From positions 1 to 37,649 of the IMG/VR virus record IMGVR_UViG_3300035703_000215: a stretch of 37,649 nt of DNA; one strand, given 5' to 3'. Source of the DNA: a virus. The position numbers and the translations under genes were made by a program. The notes beneath the pieces are model-generated. The model saw only the letters and a list, made by a program, of their open reading frames with translations, ran no database searches and was not told the DNA's origin. Below are positions 15,862-23,372 of the stretch, piece by piece; position 1 is the first letter of the stretch; each line of letters opens with the position of its first letter.

Positions 15862-16715
15862 TGCTGGCGCGCGTTGACGATCTTGTGCCGACTGCGCCGT
15901 TCACGGAAACGGACGTTGAAAAGTTGGAAACGGCTTTTCTTCAGCACGAACAAGCTGACTGCCCAGTCCATCACCACTTTGGCCCAGGTGTCTACATCCG
16001 CGAAGTCGTGTTGCCGACCGGGGCGTATGTCATCGGACATCGGCACAAGACGCCGCACATCAACATCATGCTGGAAGGCCGGATCACGCTGATCGGCCAA
16101 GACGGCGGCCATACCGAACTGACCGCGCCGCAGACGTTTGTGAGCGGCGCCGGGCGCAAGATCGCCTACATCCATGAGACGGTGCGCTGGCAGAACGTGT
16201 ACGCCACCGACGAGACAGATGTGGAAACGCTGGAAGCGCAGCTTTTGGATAAAAGCATCGCCTTTGAGGAAGCCCAAAAAGCCAACGGTCTGTTGTTGTC
16301 GTATGACGCCCACGCGGATCAGGATGACTTTGCCGCGGCAATTGCTGAGTTTGGATTCGACGCCGACACGGTCTGGGCCATATCGGCGGATGAGAGCGAC
16401 CAGATTCCGCTGCCGCACGGCGGCTACAAGATGATGGTGGCACCGTCGTCGATCCACGGCAAGGGCGTGTTCGCCACCGGCGACATCGCCGCGCATGAGT
16501 TGATTGCGCCGGCTAGGCTTGGCGGAAAACGCACGCCGGCTGGGCGGTTTACCAACCACTCAAAAACGCCAAACGCGGTTATGATCAAAAGCGACAACGG
16601 CGATATTTTTTTGTTCTCAAGCCAGTCGATTTCTGGCTGCAAAGGTAGTAGTGTCGGCGCGGAGATAACCGTGGATTACAGACAGGCGCTATCGCTGTCG
16701 GTAGGAGATAAGTGA
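15861..16715 (+). CDS. Cupin-SET domain fusion protein
   Basis: A 284-residue two-domain protein. Residues ~50-120 form a cupin barrel: GAYVIGHRHKTPHINIMLEG carries the H-x-H and Glu pattern that binds a metal in many cupins, and ETVRWQNVYATDE is the second strand set. Residues ~190-275 carry the marks of a SET lysine methyltransferase: SSIHGKGVFATGDI (S-adenosylmethionine-binding GxG strand), NHSKTPN (residues 232-238), and GAEITVDY ending in the catalytic-type Tyr273. The SET domain is compact, with no visible post-SET cysteines. Starts are coupled on the left (TGATG), and GGAG precedes the next gene. It sits among tail and ejection genes, so the target could be a virion or host protein. 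Activity is not shown by sequence alone. Confidence 0.75.
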   Translation: MLARVDDLVPTAPFTETDVEKLETAFLQHEQADCPVHHHFGPGVYIREVVLPTGAYVIGHRHKTPHINIMLEGRITLIGQDGGHTELTAPQTFVSGAGRKIAYIHETVRWQNVYATDETDVETLEAQLLDKSIAFEEAQKANGLLLSYDAHADQDDFAAAIAEFGFDADTVWAISADESDQIPLPHGGYKMMVAPSSIHGKGVFATGDIAAHELIAPARLGGKRTPAGRFTNHSKTPNAVMIKSDNGDIFLFSSQSISGCKGSSVGAEITVDYRQALSLSVGDK

Positions 16716-16716
16716 A

Positions 16717-17496
16717 ATGTCAGCCGTAGCAGCAGCAGTTATTGGCGGCGTGGCAACGCTGGGCGGCGGTTTGATCGCAGCCGGCGGTGCTAAAAAGGCT
16801 GCCAACGTTCAGGCAGAGGCCGCCCGCGAAGCGCAGGCCGCCAACGAACGGGCGTTGGAGCGTCAGATCGGGCTGCAAGAACCGTTCCGTCAAGCTGGCC
16901 TTACCGCGCAACAGCAGATCATGCAGTTGCTGGGGGTCGGCGGCGATGCGTCAGCGGAGGGCTACGGCAGTCTGGCCAAACCATTTGGCCAGACTGACTT
17001 TGAGCAAGACCCAGGCTACGCTTTCCGCCAGTCGGAAGGTATGCGTGCGCTGGAGCGCAGCGCGTCGGCCCGCGGCAATCTGCTGTCAGGCGGCACACTG
17101 CGCGGCATCCAACGGTTCGGGCAGGACTTGGCCAGCCAAGAGTACGGCAACGCCTTCAACCGCTACCAGATTGAGCGCAGCGCGCGCTTGAACCCGCTCC
17201 AGTCGCTGATGGGTTCTGGCCAGTCGGCGACCAACGTCATGACCGGCGCAACTGGTCAGGCCGGGCAGAATGAAGCCGCTAACCTTTATGGTGCCGGGCA
17301 GGCCCGCGCGTCTGGCTACGTCGGGCAGGCTAACGCACTGGGCGGCGCACTCAGCAGCATCGGCCAAGCGGCAGCATCGTACCCGCTGATGCAAGCGCAG
17401 ATGAACTATTTTAACTCGTTGGGTCGCGGGGGTGCCGGCGGTAGCGGCGGTATGACGCCTATCCCAGCGGGCGCGTACCGTGGCATCGGCGGTTAA
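16717..17496 (+). CDS. DNA ejection protein, gp7-like
   Basis: A 259-residue protein with a hydrophobic Gly/Ala-rich N-terminal segment (AAAVIGGVATLGGGLIAAGG) that may insert in a membrane. A helical Gln/Ala/Glu region follows, then the conserved block DPGYAFRQSEGMRALERSAS, RGNLLSGGTLRGIQRFGQDL, EYGNAFNRYQIERSARLNPL. This block is typical of injected internal proteins in podoviruses (P22 gp7 group and relatives). Such proteins leave the head with the DNA and help cross the cell envelope. GGAG lies ten bases upstream. It is followed by two further large ejection-type proteins. Confidence 0.78.
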   Translation: MSAVAAAVIGGVATLGGGLIAAGGAKKAANVQAEAAREAQAANERALERQIGLQEPFRQAGLTAQQQIMQLLGVGGDASAEGYGSLAKPFGQTDFEQDPGYAFRQSEGMRALERSASARGNLLSGGTLRGIQRFGQDLASQEYGNAFNRYQIERSARLNPLQSLMGSGQSATNVMTGATGQAGQNEAANLYGAGQARASGYVGQANALGGALSSIGQAAASYPLMQAQMNYFNSLGRGGAGGSGGMTPIPAGAYRGIGG

Positions 17497-17509
17497 CTAA
17501 GGACGGACA

Positions 17510-19171
17510 ATGGCTAACCAAGCAATCGCCCTTCAATCCCGCGCACCGCAAGGCAACTTCTTGGCGCCTGCGATCCAGCAGGGCGCGCAGTTCATCAACA
17601 TGATGTCGCAGCAGCGTGCTGCTGAACGTCAGGCGGCGGCGCAGCAACAGCAGTTGGATATCGCGCGGACGCAAGAATCGCGGGCTGCGGCGTTGGCCGT
17701 TCCGCAGCTAAACAAAGCAACGTCCGAAGCTACTGCTGAGTCACTTAAAACCGGCGAGCTATTCAATCAAGCCATCTATACGGCGGCGGCTAACTCCAAT
17801 TCGCCGGAAGATTTTTTAGCGTTCGCGCAGCGCATTGCAGCGGCTCCGCAATTTCAAAACAATATGTTTTTGGGCGGCCTAAAGGAAGTGGTGGCGTCTC
17901 TTCCCGCTGACCCCGCGCAGTTTCCTGAATGGCAACGGCAGACCGGCATTAAGACTGTCGAAGCCGCTAAACGTTATAAAAATAACCCCATGCAGCAAAA
18001 CCTCGGCACAACTACGCGGGTACTCAATGTGCCTGAGTACGGCGGCGGCGCGGCGCAAGTTGTCCCTGGTTCGGAAGCGGCGGTCACGATCAAGCCTACC
18101 GTACTCAATGTGGAAGGTATCGGCGGGGTCATCGTAGACCCCAACACCGGGCGCGGCTTTCCAATTGCTGCTGGCCAGACCGGCGGCTACACGCCGCCGG
18201 GCCTTGTTGGTGGCGACCGCGGGGGCGGCGTTGCCGCTACGCCTGTGGCTACGGCGCTTCAGACCAACCCCGGCGCGATCCGCGACGGCGCGTTCGCGCG
18301 TTCGCAGCCCGGCTACGCGGGCGCCAGCGGCGGCTTTGCTACATTTAACACGCCGCAGGAGGGCGCTGCCGCGCAGGAAAACTTGCTGCGTAAGGATTAC
18401 GTCGGCAGCGGCATCAACACGGTAAACAAGATTATTGATAAATATACGCCGGCATCTAAGGAAAACCCTGAAGCCAACCGTAACAACTATAAGAACTACG
18501 TCGCGGGTAAGTTGGGTATCAATCTCAACGCACCAATCACTGCGGCGCAAGTCCCTGCGCTTGCGGCGGCTATGCGCGAGTTTGAAACCGGACAGCGCCC
18601 CGCCCGCGCAGCCGCACCCGCCGCCGAACCGAAGACAATCAATCAGGTTGAAACTGAAAAAGCGTTTAAAAAGACGCTGCCTTTGTTTGGGTACAACCCC
18701 GACACAGGCACCGAAAAAGTCTCCGATTTGATCTCCGCATCTACCAGCGGCGGTTTGGAAAAGATTGGTTCTGACGTGGTTGGCTTCGTTACTGGCGAAG
18801 CTACGCCAGGGCGTCAAGCGTTGGGCCAGCTTGAAACCATCAAGGACAACATGACGTTTGAAAAACTGCGCGGCAAACTGGGCGCGCAAATTTCAAACGC
18901 TGACGTTCAGTTGGTTTCTAACACGATGGCCGATATCGCCAACCCAGATAAGCCTGCCAATCAGCGGCTGGCTTCTTGGCAGAACGTGGTTTTGCCAATC
19001 CTTCTGCGCGGCGCCGGCATAGAGCCTAAGGCGCAACCCGCCGCGCCATCGGCTGCTGGGCGCCAGACGCCTACCGCTGTGCCGGTTTTAACGCCCGAAC
19101 AAGTGCGCGCCAACCCTAACATCAAGCGTTGGAGGCGCGCGGACAACGGAGAGGTCATGACCCGGCCATGA
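17510..19171 (+). CDS. Internal virion protein with muralytic (P5-like) domain
   Basis: A 553-residue protein. The N-terminus is Gln/Ala-rich helix. Residues ~253-363 (NPGAIRDGAFARSQ, GGFATFNTPQEGAAAQENLL, GINTVNKIIDKYTPASKENP, NYVAGKLGIN) match the pattern of a lytic-transglycosylase-like domain found in phage structural proteins such as PRD1 P5-type peptidoglycan enzymes. This could open the murein locally during DNA entry. The rest is low-complexity and helical. It sits between two other ejection proteins and its stop overlaps the next start (ATGA). The muralytic call is by motif; the catalytic Glu cannot be assigned with confidence. Confidence 0.72.
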   Translation: MANQAIALQSRAPQGNFLAPAIQQGAQFINMMSQQRAAERQAAAQQQQLDIARTQESRAAALAVPQLNKATSEATAESLKTGELFNQAIYTAAANSNSPEDFLAFAQRIAAAPQFQNNMFLGGLKEVVASLPADPAQFPEWQRQTGIKTVEAAKRYKNNPMQQNLGTTTRVLNVPEYGGGAAQVVPGSEAAVTIKPTVLNVEGIGGVIVDPNTGRGFPIAAGQTGGYTPPGLVGGDRGGGVAATPVATALQTNPGAIRDGAFARSQPGYAGASGGFATFNTPQEGAAAQENLLRKDYVGSGINTVNKIIDKYTPASKENPEANRNNYKNYVAGKLGINLNAPITAAQVPALAAAMREFETGQRPARAAAPAAEPKTINQVETEKAFKKTLPLFGYNPDTGTEKVSDLISASTSGGLEKIGSDVVGFVTGEATPGRQALGQLETIKDNMTFEKLRGKLGAQISNADVQLVSNTMADIANPDKPANQRLASWQNVVLPILLRGAGIEPKAQPAAPSAAGRQTPTAVPVLTPEQVRANPNIKRWRRADNGEVMTRP

Positions 19172-20769
19172 AACAGAACGATCCTTACGCCGGGCTAGGC
19201 ACTTACGAACAGGGCGGCGCAGACCCTTACGCGGGGCTGGGCGTTGTTGAGAAGGCAATGCCGCGCGCCAAAGCCCCGCGCACGGGCATGGACAAAGCCG
19301 AGCAAATGGCCGGCGTTACATCCAACGCGCTGCTGCCCTACGCGACTGCGGCGGGCATGGGTGCGCTGGCAGGCGCGCCTTTTGCCGGCGTCGGCGCTCC
19401 GGTGGGTGCTGCTGGCGGTGTGCTGGCCTTGGGCCTCGGCGATCTTGGTACGAGCGTCTACAATCTGGCTACACCGTTGTTCGGTGGCCAGCGCGTCCCG
19501 CTGCCGTCTGAAGCCATGCAGCGGGGATACCAAAGCATTGGCGCAACCCGCGCACCGGAAACACCAGGCGAACAAGTGTACAGTGATATTCTGTCTGGTG
19601 CTGTGGGGGGTACTGGCCAAGCTATGGCTTCTCGAATCTTAGCCAGCAAGGCAACATCGCCCCAAGTCAAAAACTTCATGCGCGCTATGGGACAGAACAT
19701 TCCCGGTCAGGCCGCGGCGGGCGCAGGCGCTGCGGGCGCACCGTCGATTGCGACGAACTTCCTTGATGTGACGAACCCGGCGGCGCTGCTGGGTCTGTCT
19801 TTGGCGGGTGGCGGCGCAGGGTTCAAGGCCGCTACGCCAAAGGCCAAAGCCATTCCGGCTGCCCAACTAAAAGAAAAGTCTACCGATCTGTACAAACAGA
19901 TGGAAGCTGCGAACGTCAACGTGGCGCCGACCGCGATGGCCGATCTGCAATCCGCTGCGCTTTCAAAATTGCAAAGCCTGAAATACGACCCAGACACCGA
20001 CGTGCTGGTCAACAAAGCGTTGGATTTGTTTTCCAAAAAAGCTGGCAAACCCATATCGTTTGATATGCTGGAAAAGTTCAGGCGTTCAATCCGCGATCTT
20101 CCGTACAGCGAAGCGGGCGGCAAGAGCGGTACCGCCGAACAGCGTTCTATGGTTAAGGCGCTGGATGATGTCATTGACGACTTCATGAGCAACCTGACGC
20201 CGGCGCAGACAACGTCAGGCGATGCCGCCGCCGCCGATGCGTTTCTCAAGCAGGCCCGCGGCGTCCGGTCAACGGCGTACCAGACAGAAACGCTGGAGAA
20301 CGCTTTTGACGCGGCCAACAGAACTTCTAGCCAAGCAGATAGCACGAAATCGTTTTCGCGCGCGCTGCGGGACGAGTTTGGCCGCATAGCCAAGAACGAC
20401 CGCAAGATGTCGAAGTTTGATAAGCCAACGCAGGAACTGATTAAAAAGGTCGCCAACGGCACGGCCACGCAGAGCGTTTTGTCGGGGCTGGGCCGTTTGG
20501 CCCCCAGCGCCCGCGTATTTGGCGGGCAACTTCCCTTTGTGGGTATCGGCGCGTCCTACTCACCAGAAACCGCAGCCGGGCTGCTGGCAACGCAAGCTGC
20601 TGGCGCTACAGCGCGGGGCGTGGCAAACAAGATGTCGCGCACCCAAGCGAATCGCGCGCTGGCCAGCGCCAGCGGCGTAAAGCCCGGCGGCCCAGGCTTC
20701 TACGTTCTGTCGCCTGTTGCGCAGCAGAACGTGATGGCGCAAGACCGCGCGCAACGCAACCAACGCTAA
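19168..20769 (+). CDS. Large ejection / internal virion protein
   Basis: A 533-residue protein. I chose the ATG at 19168 because it overlaps the previous stop (ATGA) and gives MKQNDPYAGLGTYEQ; an upstream start at 19129 lies inside the previous gene. The motif DPYAGLG occurs twice within the first 25 residues. Residues ~50-110 are Gly/Ala/hydrophobic (GMGALAGAPFAGVGAPVGAA) and could form membrane-active helices. The rest is long helical sequence with KPISFDMLEKFRRSIRDLP. Size, order and composition fit the third injected protein of a P22-type set (gp16/gp20 position). It has no recognisable enzyme motif. Confidence 0.68.
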   Translation: MKQNDPYAGLGTYEQGGADPYAGLGVVEKAMPRAKAPRTGMDKAEQMAGVTSNALLPYATAAGMGALAGAPFAGVGAPVGAAGGVLALGLGDLGTSVYNLATPLFGGQRVPLPSEAMQRGYQSIGATRAPETPGEQVYSDILSGAVGGTGQAMASRILASKATSPQVKNFMRAMGQNIPGQAAAGAGAAGAPSIATNFLDVTNPAALLGLSLAGGGAGFKAATPKAKAIPAAQLKEKSTDLYKQMEAANVNVAPTAMADLQSAALSKLQSLKYDPDTDVLVNKALDLFSKKAGKPISFDMLEKFRRSIRDLPYSEAGGKSGTAEQRSMVKALDDVIDDFMSNLTPAQTTSGDAAAADAFLKQARGVRSTAYQTETLENAFDAANRTSSQADSTKSFSRALRDEFGRIAKNDRKMSKFDKPTQELIKKVANGTATQSVLSGLGRLAPSARVFGGQLPFVGIGASYSPETAAGLLATQAAGATARGVANKMSRTQANRALASASGVKPGGPGFYVLSPVAQQNVMAQDRAQRNQR

Positions 20770-20792
20770 CACAGACTTGATGAGGCGCTGAC

Positions 20793-20960
20793 GTGACGAC
20801 CATCGACCAGACCGAAGCGCGGCTGAATACGCATGAGGAGGTGTGTGCCTTGCGGTACGACGGCATCTGCGCGCGTTTGAAACGCTTGGAGAACGTCGGC
20901 GTGGCCGTGGCCGGGTTCATTATCGCGCTACTGCTTACCATCGTACTAAAGATTAGCTAA
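20793..20960 (+). CDS. Small membrane protein, XhlA/holin-accessory-like
   Basis: A 55-residue protein starting at GTG (GTGACGACC), with GAGG eight bases upstream. The first ~35 residues are helical and charged (DQTEARLNTHEEVCALRYDG, then RLKRLENVG). The C-terminus is one hydrophobic span, VAVAGFIIALLLTIVLKIS. A soluble coiled segment followed by a C-terminal anchor resembles XhlA-type proteins and phage lysis accessories. It lies 1.3 kb before the lysis genes, so a lysis-timing or membrane role is plausible. No other start gives a better ORF. Confidence 0.55.
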   Translation: MTTIDQTEARLNTHEEVCALRYDGICARLKRLENVGVAVAGFIIALLLTIVLKIS

Positions 20961-20997
20961 CCCCCGCGGTCTAAAAGACTGCTTTGCAAGGTTATTT

Positions 20998-22044
20998 ATG
21001 GCAGTCAATCAGTACGACGTTGACCCAGAGGGCGACGCCAAAATTGCTGAGTTAGCCGCCGATCTTGGCAGCCAGAACGCAGCAGCACTTCGGCTGAACG
21101 TCAGCCGGGCGGCGGTGCAGAACGCCTGCCGTCGCCATGTGGCGCGGACAGCCTCCGTTCTGTCGCTTGACAGGCCCAAGGCAGACCCCCTGCCGCCAGC
21201 CGATCTGCCGTTTGCAGAGCGGCTGGCGCTAATGAAGAAGCGCAACGCCCTGCGGATTGCACACGAACGGGCGCAAGCCTGGCAGACCGTGCGGATACCG
21301 ATCAAAGGGCCATACGCCATCTGCTGGTTTGGCGATCCGCACCTCGACGATCCGTACTGCGACTTGGTCGGCTTTGAGCGTGACGCCCGCATCTGCGCCG
21401 AAACCGAAGGGCTGTACGGCGCAAACGGCGGGGACTCAATTAATAACTGGGTGGGCAGGCTGGAGCGCCTGTACGGCGAACAGTCGGCCACGGTATCAGA
21501 AGGCTGGGAACTGGTCGAGTGGGCGCTGAAGCATCTAGGCGTCAACTGGCTGGTGTGGATTCTGGGCAACCACGACACTTGGAACTACGGCAAACGCATC
21601 TTTGACGGCATGAACACCGAACGCATCCTGATGCGCGATTGGGACGCCAAGCTGCAACTGGCGTCGCCGTGCGGCGGTATCACCCGCGTCTGGGCGCGGC
21701 ACGACTTCAAGGGCCACTCAATGTACAACGAGTTGCACGGCTTGAAGCGGGCGGCGATGATCGACGAACACGCCGACATCTACGCTGCGTTCCACCGGCA
21801 CACGTTCGGCACCGGCCAGGGCGAGTTTGCCGGCGGGCGGCGCTACACGCTGGTGCGCGCCAAGGGCTACAAGGAGAGCGACGACTACGCACTCAAGGGC
21901 CAGTTCGCAGAACAGCGCAGCGGGCAGTCGGTCGTGACGGTCATCACGCCGCGCAACGGCGCTGCCCCGGCAGTCAGCGTGTTCGAGGATGTGCAGGAAG
22001 GCGCGGACTTCCTGACGTACAAGCGCAGAAAGGCTGGGTTGTGA
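20998..22044 (+). CDS. Calcineurin-like metallophosphoesterase with N-terminal HTH
   Basis: A 348-residue protein. Residues ~25-50 (AALRLNVSRAAVQNACRR) look like a helix-turn-helix. The phosphoesterase core follows: FGDPHLDD (D113, H115), GGDSINNW (D146), LGNHDTW (N191, H192, D193), then HDFKGHSMYN and FHRHTFG for the later metal ligands. These give the full two-metal site of the calcineurin-like family. The substrate is unknown; it could be DNA ends, RNA or nucleotides. Similar genes are common in phages near packaging or lysis genes. GGTTATTT precedes the start, with only a weak Shine-Dalgarno. Confidence 0.82.
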   Translation: MAVNQYDVDPEGDAKIAELAADLGSQNAAALRLNVSRAAVQNACRRHVARTASVLSLDRPKADPLPPADLPFAERLALMKKRNALRIAHERAQAWQTVRIPIKGPYAICWFGDPHLDDPYCDLVGFERDARICAETEGLYGANGGDSINNWVGRLERLYGEQSATVSEGWELVEWALKHLGVNWLVWILGNHDTWNYGKRIFDGMNTERILMRDWDAKLQLASPCGGITRVWARHDFKGHSMYNELHGLKRAAMIDEHADIYAAFHRHTFGTGQGEFAGGRRYTLVRAKGYKESDDYALKGQFAEQRSGQSVVTVITPRNGAAPAVSVFEDVQEGADFLTYKRRKAGL

Positions 22045-22099
22045 TCGACCTTCTGTGGTATTATACCTTCCGGTACGGAAAACGCATGGGCGTTACGCA

Positions 22100-22492
22100 A
22101 TGAGCATTGTCCTTGGCCCCCGGTCTATCGCCCGCTTGCAGGACGTGCATCCTGATCTGGTGCGCGTTGTCCGCCGCGCTGCCGCCCTGTCCAGTCTGGA
22201 CTTCACCGTGCTGGAGGGGCTGCGGACACTGCCCAGGCAAAAGCAGTTGCTGGCGCAGGGCGCGACCCGCACGCTGAACTCCCGGCACCTGACCGGCCAC
22301 GCCGTCGATCTGGCGCCGATGATCGGCGGCACCGTGTCGTGGGATTGGCCGCTGTATCACCGTCTGGCCAAGATTGTGAAGGCTGCCGCGGCGCACGAAA
22401 AAGTCCCGATTGTCTGGGGCGGTGACTGGAGAACTTTTAAAGACGGCCCGCACTGGGAACTACCGTGGAAGCAATACCCCAAAGGAGAATGA
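22100..22492 (+). CDS. Endolysin, M15-type peptidase
   Basis: A 130-residue enzyme of the VanY/M15 type. SRHLTGHAVDLAP carries the S-x-H-x-x-G-x-A-x-D zinc motif (H63, D70), and DGPHWELP supplies H118. The catalytic acid lies in the same region. These peptidases cut the peptide cross-bridges of peptidoglycan; phage members often act on L-Ala-D-Glu or D-Ala bonds. The protein has no signal peptide, so it needs the holin encoded next. I chose ATG at 22100; a GTG at 22055 would add 15 residues. It opens the lysis cassette. Confidence 0.88.
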   Translation: MSIVLGPRSIARLQDVHPDLVRVVRRAAALSSLDFTVLEGLRTLPRQKQLLAQGATRTLNSRHLTGHAVDLAPMIGGTVSWDWPLYHRLAKIVKAAAAHEKVPIVWGGDWRTFKDGPHWELPWKQYPKGE

Positions 22493-22493
22493 C

Positions 22494-22670
22494 ATGAAGT
22501 TTGTTTCTTGGCTTGTGAACCGGCTCAAAGAGCCAAGCACCTACGCCGGCGTCGCCAGCCTCGCGCTGGCGCTGGGCCTGACCGACGTGCAGTGGGAAGC
22601 GATCTCGGCTGCGGTTGCGGGTCTGGCCGGCGTTGTTGCCGTGTTCCTGATGGAAAAGCCTGAGGCGTGA
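22494..22670 (+). CDS. Holin-like small membrane protein
   Basis: A 58-residue protein with a strong Shine-Dalgarno (AAAGGAGAATGAC) one base after the endolysin stop. Two hydrophobic stretches (YAGVASLALALGLT and AISAAVAGLAGVVAVFLM) follow a short basic N-terminus and precede a charged tail. This fits a small two-span holin that permeabilises the inner membrane. Position between endolysin and spanin genes supports the call. The family is not identified. Confidence 0.75.
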   Translation: MKFVSWLVNRLKEPSTYAGVASLALALGLTDVQWEAISAAVAGLAGVVAVFLMEKPEA

Positions 22671-22870
22671 TCAAACTCCTGACGCTCTTGCTGTCGCTGC
22701 TTGACCGGGTGTTTACCGATTTCGGAAACGCCAAGCTGCGGGCGCAAGGGCGTCAGGATGCACAGGAGCAACTTGATGCGAATGTTGCCAAGGCTGAAGC
22801 CGCTATGGACGCTGACGATCCCGCTCGTCTTGACCGGCTGCGTGACAGGTTCGACCGCGCTCGTCGGTGA
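22667..22870 (+). CDS. Rz-like inner-membrane spanin
   Basis: A 67-residue protein starting at GTG that overlaps the holin stop (GTGA). It has one N-terminal hydrophobic span (IKLLTLLLSLLDRVF), then a helical, charged periplasmic tail (AQEQLDANVAKAEAAMDADD, PARLDRLRDRFDRARR). This is the expected layout of an i-spanin. A lipoprotein ORF is nested in another frame within and beyond it, which is the classical Rz/Rz1 arrangement. It is short for the family. Confidence 0.65.
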   Translation: MIKLLTLLLSLLDRVFTDFGNAKLRAQGRQDAQEQLDANVAKAEAAMDADDPARLDRLRDRFDRARR

Positions 22871-23012
22871 TTACTGCCGCATCGCCAAGCCGATTAGCTA
22901 CGACAGCAAGACGGACACCGCTGAGACGGTGAAGGCAATCGAGGCGCACAACTCTACGTGGGTGTGTCTGTGTGAATCAGACTGTCCCGCCAGCACTGCA
23001 AATACCAGATAG
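22776..23012 (+). CDS. Rz1-like outer-membrane lipoprotein spanin
   Basis: A 78-residue protein in a different frame, starting inside the Rz-like gene. I chose ATG at 22776 because AGGAG lies eight bases upstream. It begins MRMLPRLKPLWTLTIPLVLT followed by GC, so a type II signal peptide with lipobox LTGC is clear. The mature part carries YCRIAKPISYDSKTDTAETV and EAHNSTWVCLCES, a pattern common in phage Rz1-like proteins. The last 59 bases overlap the 3' end of the convergent DUF3310 gene. Together with the Rz-like protein it would bridge the envelope and fuse the membranes at lysis. Confidence 0.78.
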   Translation: MRMLPRLKPLWTLTIPLVLTGCVTGSTALVGDYCRIAKPISYDSKTDTAETVKAIEAHNSTWVCLCESDCPASTANTR

Positions 23013-23184
23013 CCTTGCCGATCTCTAACACCGTGGCGTCCTTGTGGCCGGCGCGGCTCATGTACTTCAGCGCGTTCCCGCGGCAGTAGCCGGCAAACTC
23101 CTCTGGCGATAGCTTGGCCTGGAGGTAGTCAATCGTCTCGATGCCGCCGACCTTGTAGTGGTCGGGGTTGACTGCGTCCGTCAT
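22954..23184 (-). CDS. DUF3310 family protein (T7 gp1.7-like)
   Basis: A 76-residue protein with the DUF3310 signature: NPDHYKVGGIETIDYLQAKL, then GNALKYMSRAGHKD. The family includes T7 gp1.7, a nucleotide kinase acting on dTMP and dGMP, and is common in phages with their own replication genes. This copy is a bare single domain. It is the last gene of the minus-strand operon; its 3' end overlaps the Rz1-like gene by 59 bases. Its start overlaps the previous gene's stop (ATGA). Family call is strong; the biochemical role of this copy is inferred. Confidence 0.85.
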   Translation of the reverse strand: MTDAVNPDHYKVGGIETIDYLQAKLSPEEFAGYCRGNALKYMSRAGHKDATVLEIGKAIWYLQCWRDSLIHTDTPT

Positions 23185-23372
23185 ACGCCCAGCCTCGCCA
23201 TCAGTTCGGCACGCTCCCGCGCGCTACGCAGCATGGCGTACCGCTGGTGCAGGCGCCGCACGATCCCGACGCGGCGGCGTGATGCCATCTCGTCGTCCAG
23301 CAGGCGCTTGACCTCGTCCTCCGTCATGGACGTGAGCGTGGCGGCCAGCGACCGCCAATCAACCTTGTTCAT
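23181..23372 (-). CDS. Small helical protein, unknown function
   Basis: A 63-residue basic, helical protein (DWRSLAATLTSMTEDEVKRL, then SRRRVGIVRRLHQRYAMLRS). Its start lies 14 bases inside the helicase gene and its stop overlaps the DUF3310 start (ATGA), so it is tightly coupled in the operon. No motif is recognised. Positive charge in the middle could support nucleic-acid or protein binding. Confidence 0.6.
   Translation of the reverse strand: MNKVDWRSLAATLTSMTEDEVKRLLDDEMASRRRVGIVRRLHQRYAMLRSARERAELMARLGV

Noticed and set aside
17879-18889. 336-residue minus-strand open frame
   Set aside because: It is antisense to the muralytic-domain ejection protein, with no motif or start signal.
20961-20997. 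Possible terminator GCGGTCT-AAA-AGACTGC before the phosphoesterase
   Set aside because: The stem is short and contains a G-T pair, and the following TTTGC is too weak to call a terminator.
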